Shown here one piece after another: positions 5,838 to 8,281 of a DNA stretch of 8,281 nucleotides. The position numbers and the translations under genes are program-made. Position 1 is the stretch's first letter; each line of letters begins with the position of its first letter. Below the pieces are notes generated by a model. It worked only from the letters and a program-made list of their open reading frames with translations, was not told the DNA's origin and did not search any database. The stretch lies in assembly GCA_029983575.1 (NCBI GenBank), contig JASBZE010000077.1:1-8281 (forward strand). The letters are read 5' to 3'. Source of the DNA: Peptostreptococcaceae bacterium (lineage in GTDB: Bacteria > Bacillota > Clostridia > Peptostreptococcales > Peptostreptococcaceae).

Positions 5838-6554
5838 ATGGGTCGTATAGGAAATATTATAAATAGAAAAGGTAAGCAAGATGCTCAAAGGGCTAAGATT
5901 TTTACTAAGCACGCCAGAGCGATTGCAGTTGCAGCAAAAGAAGGTGGAGAGGACCCTGAATACAATGCAGCACTAAAGGCAGCAATAGATAAAGCCAAGG
6001 CTGATAACATGCCAAATGACAATATAGATAGGGCGATCAAAAAAGGTGCAGGTGCTGGAGCTGGAGAAGACTACGAAAACTCAGTTTATGAAGGTTATGG
6101 ACCAGGTGGAGTTGCGGTTATCGTCGATGCCCTAACAGACAATAAAAATAGAACAGCCGGTAACATCAGGTATTATTTCGACAAAAATGGGGGAAATCTA
6201 GGAACTACTGGATGCGTTTCATTTATGTTTGATAGAAAAGGACAGATATTAATAGCTAAGTCAGATGATGTTTCAGAAGACGAGATTATGGAAGCAGCTC
6301 TTGAAGCAGGGGCTGAGGACTTTGTGACTGAAGAAGAAGGTTTTGAGATACTCACTACTGTAGAAGATTTTTCTGCTGTTAGGGATGCTCTAAAAGAAGC
6401 CGGATACGAGTTTTTAAGTGCCGACATCAAAATGCTACCACAGACAATGACAGCTCTTGATGATGAAGCACAACACAAGCAAATGGAAAAATTGATTGAT
6501 ATGCTTGAAGAGGATGACGACGTTCAAGACGTTTATCACAACTGGGACGTATAA
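5838..6554 (+). CDS. yebC: YebC/PmpR (TACO1) family translation factor
   Basis: 238 residues, the normal family length. The N-terminal three-helix domain has the conserved RKGKQDAQRAKIFTKHARAI (10-29) and VAAKEGGEDPEYNAALKAAI (31-50). The middle domain shows YEGYGPGGVAVIVDALTDNK (84-103), NRT (104-106) and GGNLGTTGCVSFMF (118-131). The acidic C-terminus ends in DVQDVYHNWDV. Members were long listed as transcriptional regulators (PmpR); the mitochondrial relative TACO1 and recent bacterial work point to a ribosome-associated role helping synthesis of proline-rich stretches. It starts at ATG 5838 with GGAGG (5827-5831) 6 nt upstream. It appears to be its own transcription unit: promoter-like sequence upstream, no gene close downstream, and no clear intrinsic terminator. 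Confidence 0.95.
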   Translation: MGRIGNIINRKGKQDAQRAKIFTKHARAIAVAAKEGGEDPEYNAALKAAIDKAKADNMPNDNIDRAIKKGAGAGAGEDYENSVYEGYGPGGVAVIVDALTDNKNRTAGNIRYYFDKNGGNLGTTGCVSFMFDRKGQILIAKSDDVSEDEIMEAALEAGAEDFVTEEEGFEILTTVEDFSAVRDALKEAGYEFLSADIKMLPQTMTALDDEAQHKQMEKLIDMLEEDDDVQDVYHNWDV

Positions 6555-6604
6555 GACTTTATCCTAAGCCTATGTAAAGATGTAGAAAAATTTGCTTACT
6601 CGGT

Positions 6605-6633
6605 TTAAGTACATATTTTACATTGATTATACT
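6605..6633 (+). promoter_or_regulatory. Possible promoter for the truncated DUF1016 gene
   Basis: TATACT (6628-6633) is a five-of-six match to a -10 box, with a weak TTAAGT (6605-6610) 17 bp upstream. The start site would be near 6640, just before the duplicated translation-start segment at 6643-6688. Confidence 0.35.
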
Positions 6634-6642
6634 AAAAAGGAC

Positions 6643-6688
6643 AAAGAGATCTTTCTATGGATAATAAAGAGGTGTTTCTATGGATAAT
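6643..6688 (+). repeat. 23-bp tandem duplication of a translation start
   Basis: Two adjoining 23-nt units (6643-6665 and 6666-6688) differ at only two positions. Each ends in TTTCTATGGATAAT, so the ATG and first codons of the DUF1016 gene occur twice (ATG 6657 and 6680). The offset of 23 puts the first ATG out of frame: it encodes MDNKEVFLWIII and stops at 6693-6695, overlapping the real start. The second unit has the better ribosome binding site (GAGG at 6669-6672 against GAGA in the first). Confidence 0.8.
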
Positions 6689-7153
6689 AATATAGAAAAA
6701 GTACATGAAGATGTTTTTAATAGTATAAAAACTCTTATGGATAATGCAAGGAGTAGCGCCGTTAGAGAAGTTAATAATATCCTCGTTCAAACTTACTGGG
6801 AGATTGGTCGCATTATTGTAGAAGATGAACAGGGACATTCAGATAGAGCTGAATATGGTAAACAGTTAATAACGGACTTATCAAAGAGGCTGACTAAAGA
6901 ATATGGCAAGGGATTTTCAAGGTCCAATTTGCAAAATATGAGGAACTTTTATCTGTTATATCCAATTTGCCAGACACTGTCTAGCAAATTAAGTTGGTCT
7001 CATTATTGTGAGTTATTATCCATTGATGACAAGAAAAAAAGAAGTTTTTATGAAAAGGAAACTATCAATTCAAATTGGTCTGTAAGAGAGCTAAAAAGAC
7101 AAATAAAAACATCACTTTCGAATCTGACATTACCAGTACCGAATCAGAAATAA
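6680..7153 (+). CDS. Truncated YhcG-like protein: DUF1016 N-terminal domain only
   Basis: 157 residues closely resembling the N-terminal helical domain (DUF1016_N) of YhcG-type proteins. Recognisable stretches are VNNILVQTYWEIGRIIVEDE (31-50), AEYGKQLITDLSKRLTKEYG (57-76), KGFSRSNLQNMRNFYLLYP (77-95), LSWSHYCELL (104-113) and NSNWSVRELKRQI (130-142). Full-length members of about 350 residues continue into a PDDEXK nuclease domain (PF06250). Here the match ends right after RELKRQI, then runs about 15 unrelated residues to a stop, and I find no trace of the nuclease half before smpB. So it is either a remnant or a stand-alone N-domain. YhcG relatives are often found near restriction-modification loci, but none is visible here. 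A 9-bp inverted repeat brackets the last 42 bases of the ORF. Start at ATG 6680 is chosen by alignment and by the GAGG 7 nt upstream. Confidence 0.75.
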   Translation: MDNNIEKVHEDVFNSIKTLMDNARSSAVREVNNILVQTYWEIGRIIVEDEQGHSDRAEYGKQLITDLSKRLTKEYGKGFSRSNLQNMRNFYLLYPICQTLSSKLSWSHYCELLSIDDKKKRSFYEKETINSNWSVRELKRQIKTSLSNLTLPVPNQK

Positions 7154-7160
7154 AGTGATG
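7110..7160. repeat. 9-bp inverted repeat bracketing the 3' end of the truncated DUF1016 gene
   Basis: CATCACTTT (7110-7118) and AAAGTGATG (7152-7160) are perfect inverted copies 33 nt apart, with an inner pair TCTGA/TCAGA (7123-7127, 7144-7148). The stop codon at 7151-7153 lies at the right arm. There is no T-tract on the plus strand. It could be a footprint of a deletion or small insertion, or simply an RNA hairpin. Confidence 0.45.
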
Positions 7161-7177
7161 ATTAGATTCTCAAATGC

Positions 7178-7206
7178 TTGAAAAACTAATTGATATATGA
7201 TAAAAT
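7178..7206 (+). promoter_or_regulatory. Strong sigma-A-like promoter for smpB-ssrA
   Basis: TTGAAA (7178-7183), a 17-bp spacer, and TAAAAT (7201-7206) with TG one base before it (7198-7199, extended -10). It is the best promoter match in the window. Predicted start near 7213, giving a leader of about 110 nt before the smpB ATG. Confidence 0.65.
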
Positions 7207-7228
7207 AGATACTCAAAGCGTTAGTTTT

Positions 7229-7281
7229 ACTTTGATTACGGACTTGATTGGTTTAAAATTTCATGAAATTTTAATCAAAGT
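7229..7281 (+). promoter_or_regulatory. Structured smpB leader with a 22-bp perfect palindrome
   Basis: A perfect palindrome at 7253-7274 (core AAAATTTCATGAAATTTT) lies between the promoter and the ribosome binding site. Overlapping it, ACTTTGATT (7229-7237) can pair with AATCAAAGT (7273-7281), and CTTGATT (7243-7249) offers a partial rival for the same bases. It could be a DNA operator downstream of the promoter or an mRNA fold; no known riboswitch class is recognised. Confidence 0.4.
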
Positions 7282-7321
7282 TAGCTGTATCAAAATCAGA
7301 GAATTTTCAAGGGAGGTTATT

Positions 7322-7780
7322 ATGTCAGGAATAAAAGTATTAGCTACAAACAGAAAAGCTAGACATGAATATTTTGTCGACGATGTTTACGAATGTGGTA
7401 TCGAACTTAAGGGCACAGAAGTAAAATCGATCAGACAGGGTAGGATTAACCTCAAGGAAGGATATGCTTCCGTTGATAATTCCGAGGTATTTTTGAAACA
7501 GGTCCATGTAAGTCCTTATGAACAGTCAAATACATTTAATAAGCTCGACCCAGTGAGAAATAGGAAACTACTTCTCCATAAGTCGGAGATAAGAAAATTA
7601 ATTGGCCTTACAACTCAAAAAGGTTATTCACTTATTCCCCTTAGGGTATATCTTAAAAGAGGTAAGGTAAAACTTGAGTTAGGTCTTTGTCGTGGTAAGA
7701 AATTATACGACAAGAGACAGGATATGGCCAAGAGAGATGCTCAGAGAAGAATCGAAAGAGAATTTTCTGGCAAATATTAA
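7322..7780 (+). CDS. smpB: SsrA-binding protein SmpB
   Basis: 152 residues, the normal length. SmpB binds the tRNA-like domain of tmRNA and carries it into stalled ribosomes, mimicking the anticodon arm and reading the empty mRNA channel with its C-terminal tail. Seen here are NRKARHEYFV (10-19), ELKGTEVKSIRQGRINLKEG (28-47), the GLCRGKKLYDKRQ tail motif (121-133) and the basic helix-forming C-terminus (134-152). The start at 7322 has GGGAGG (7311-7316) 5 nt upstream; the reading frame stays open upstream to a TTG at 7190, but that region lies across the promoter and lacks a binding site. The partner RNA gene ssrA begins after a single base (C7781), so the two must share sequence and probably a transcript. 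Confidence 0.96.
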   Translation: MSGIKVLATNRKARHEYFVDDVYECGIELKGTEVKSIRQGRINLKEGYASVDNSEVFLKQVHVSPYEQSNTFNKLDPVRNRKLLLHKSEIRKLIGLTTQKGYSLIPLRVYLKRGKVKLELGLCRGKKLYDKRQDMAKRDAQRRIEREFSGKY

Positions 7781-7781
7781 C

Positions 7782-8127
7782 GGGGGTGTACAGGTTTCGA
7801 CGTGGTTACGGAACTTGGGGCTGCGTGTCGTGTTACTCTGAGTCACGTAAAAATCGGGGAACTTTAAAACAAACGCAAACGAAAACAATTTAGTAGCTGC
7901 CTAATTGCAGCTCGTCCCTCCTTGCCCTCCTGCCGGTAAGGACTGGACGTCATTATGCAGGGAACTGTTAGGGGAGTGTCTCGTCTCCTAATAGAAATAG
8001 AGGCTTAGCCTTAAAATAGCCTGTTGCTTGGCGATTTGAAGGGTGAAATCTAAAAAAGCAAATACACACGTAGATGCAACGAGGAAAATGGCTGCGGACA
8101 GGGGTTCGATTCCCCTCACTTCCACCA
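7782..8127 (+). ncRNA. ssrA: Transfer-messenger RNA (tmRNA)
   Basis: 346-nt one-piece tmRNA. The acceptor stem forms between GGGGGTG (7782-7788) and CACTTCC (8117-8123), with discriminator A8124 and an encoded CCA (8125-8127). The third pair is G-U, the alanine identity signal. GTTTCGACG (7794-7802) is the conserved D-loop-like segment, and the T arm is AGGGG/CCCCT (8100-8104/8112-8116) with loop TTCGATT. The resume codon GCA at 7875 opens the tag ANENNLVAA, ended by TAA 7902-7904, followed by hairpin AGCTGC/GCAGCT (7895-7900/7907-7912). The remaining 190 nt hold the pseudoknots, which I did not fold in detail. The 5' end is 1 nt from the smpB stop and the 3' end 16 nt from the next ATG, with no room for a terminator; ends must be made by processing (RNase P at the 5' side). 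Confidence 0.97.
7875..7904 (+). other. ssrA: tmRNA proteolysis tag reading frame
   Basis: Codons GCA AAC GAA AAC AAT TTA GTA GCT GCC TAA encode ANENNLVAA; with the alanine carried by tmRNA itself the tag is AANENNLVAA. The C-terminal hydrophobic-Ala-Ala end is the degron read by ClpXP-type proteases. The frame is preceded by an A-rich single-stranded stretch, as usual. Confidence 0.92.
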
Positions 8128-8143
8128 ATTAAGGAGAAGAGAT

Positions 8144-8281
8144 ATGCAAGATTTTAACGGTACACAAGGAAATTATGGGCAAGGTCAAGGTGATTTTGGA
8201 AATGAAATGTATACCAATGACGTTGAAAGACATATGCAGGATTACGAAAAAGTAGTCGGTCCTTCAAAGGTAGATTATTTT
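8144..8281 (+). CDS. Partial CDS, Gln/Gly/Asn-rich N-terminus (continues beyond the window)
   Basis: The frame is open from ATG 8144 to the window end (46 codons, no stop). AAGGAG (8131-8136) lies 7 nt before the ATG and begins 3 nt after the tmRNA CCA. Residues 1-25 are low complexity and polar (MQDFNGTQGNYGQGQGDFGN), followed by ERHMQDYEKVVGPSKVDYF. Such polar tails often precede membrane segments in small Firmicutes envelope proteins, and the VGPSKVDYF stretch recalls the start of DUF2628-type proteins, but this is a weak guess. No promoter fits between ssrA and this gene, so it is probably read through from smpB-ssrA or from a promoter inside ssrA. Confidence 0.7.
   Translation, partial: MQDFNGTQGNYGQGQGDFGNEMYTNDVERHMQDYEKVVGPSKVDYF

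Noticed and set aside
6173..6478. Minus-strand ORF of 101 codons
   Set aside because: Shadow of yebC with serine-rich, non-family composition.
6632..6838. Minus-strand ORF of 68 codons opposite the DUF1016 gene
   Set aside because: No binding site or recognisable domain, and the plus-strand frame is clearly a DUF1016 N-domain.
7110..7160. Intrinsic terminator for the DUF1016 gene
   Set aside because: The inverted repeat is not followed by T residues on the plus strand; a T-rich stretch lies only on the minus-strand side, where no gene needs it.
7190..7321. N-terminal extension of SmpB from a TTG at 7190
   Set aside because: The extra 44 residues resemble nothing in SmpB, the TTG overlaps the promoter and has no ribosome binding site, and GGGAGG is ideally placed for ATG 7322.
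7752..7780. Separate ssrA promoter in the 3' end of smpB (TCGAAA, 17 bp, TATTAA)
   Set aside because: Both boxes are weak and the predicted start would fall inside the mature tmRNA.
7703..7888. Minus-strand ORF of 61 codons across smpB and ssrA
   Set aside because: Overlaps two certain genes and has no family features.

Overview
The window looks like chromosome of a low-GC Gram-positive bacterium, most likely an anaerobe of the Clostridia/Tissierellia group. The evidence is the AT-rich composition, strong AGGAGG-type ribosome binding sites, the gene families present (COG4866/DUF2156, Eis-like GNAT, NH3-dependent NadE, a YebC starting MGRIGNIINRKGKQ) and a tmRNA of the one-piece Firmicutes type. 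Species cannot be told from the sequence alone. Most genes are housekeeping or accessory metabolic genes; there is no large mobile element.

Layout. 1-215: a highly structured spacer with three strong hairpins. Read on the minus strand it is a candidate C-rich-loop small RNA ending in a terminator. 216-1145 (-): membrane-anchored ComEC-like metallo-beta-lactamase-fold hydrolase. 1146-1654: divergent spacer with promoters for both directions, a possible 20-codon leader ORF with an internal 10-bp hairpin, and a degenerate TATATGTAAC repeat array. 1655-2602 (+): DUF2156/COG4866 acyltransferase-like protein, then an intrinsic terminator. 2787-4681 (+): an Eis-like N-acetyltransferase and a YigZ/IMPACT protein, 26 nt apart and probably one operon. 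4682-4850: an A-rich spacer built of about 17-nt repeats. 4851-5606 (+): nadE. 5591-5737: a 30-bp tandem repeat that starts inside the last codons of nadE. 5838-6554 (+): yebC. 6680-7153 (+): a DUF1016/YhcG N-terminal domain that has lost its nuclease half and whose translation start sits in a 23-bp tandem duplication. 7322-8127 (+): smpB followed after one base by ssrA (tmRNA, tag ANENNLVAA). 8144-end: a new CDS whose Shine-Dalgarno begins 3 nt after the tmRNA CCA.

Functional links. SmpB and tmRNA together rescue stalled ribosomes. YebC is also a translation factor, and YigZ belongs to the translation-linked IMPACT family, so the right half leans to translation quality control, though only smpB-ssrA is a proven functional pair. 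The most notable points are: (i) the seamless smpB/ssrA/next-CDS arrangement, where RNase P cleavage at the tmRNA 5' end would leave smpB mRNA only one base beyond its stop codon; (ii) the C-rich hairpin RNA candidate at the left edge; and (iii) several unrelated short tandem duplications in the gene junctions (periods of about 16, 17, 30 and 23), one duplicating a gene's stop region and one duplicating a gene's start region.
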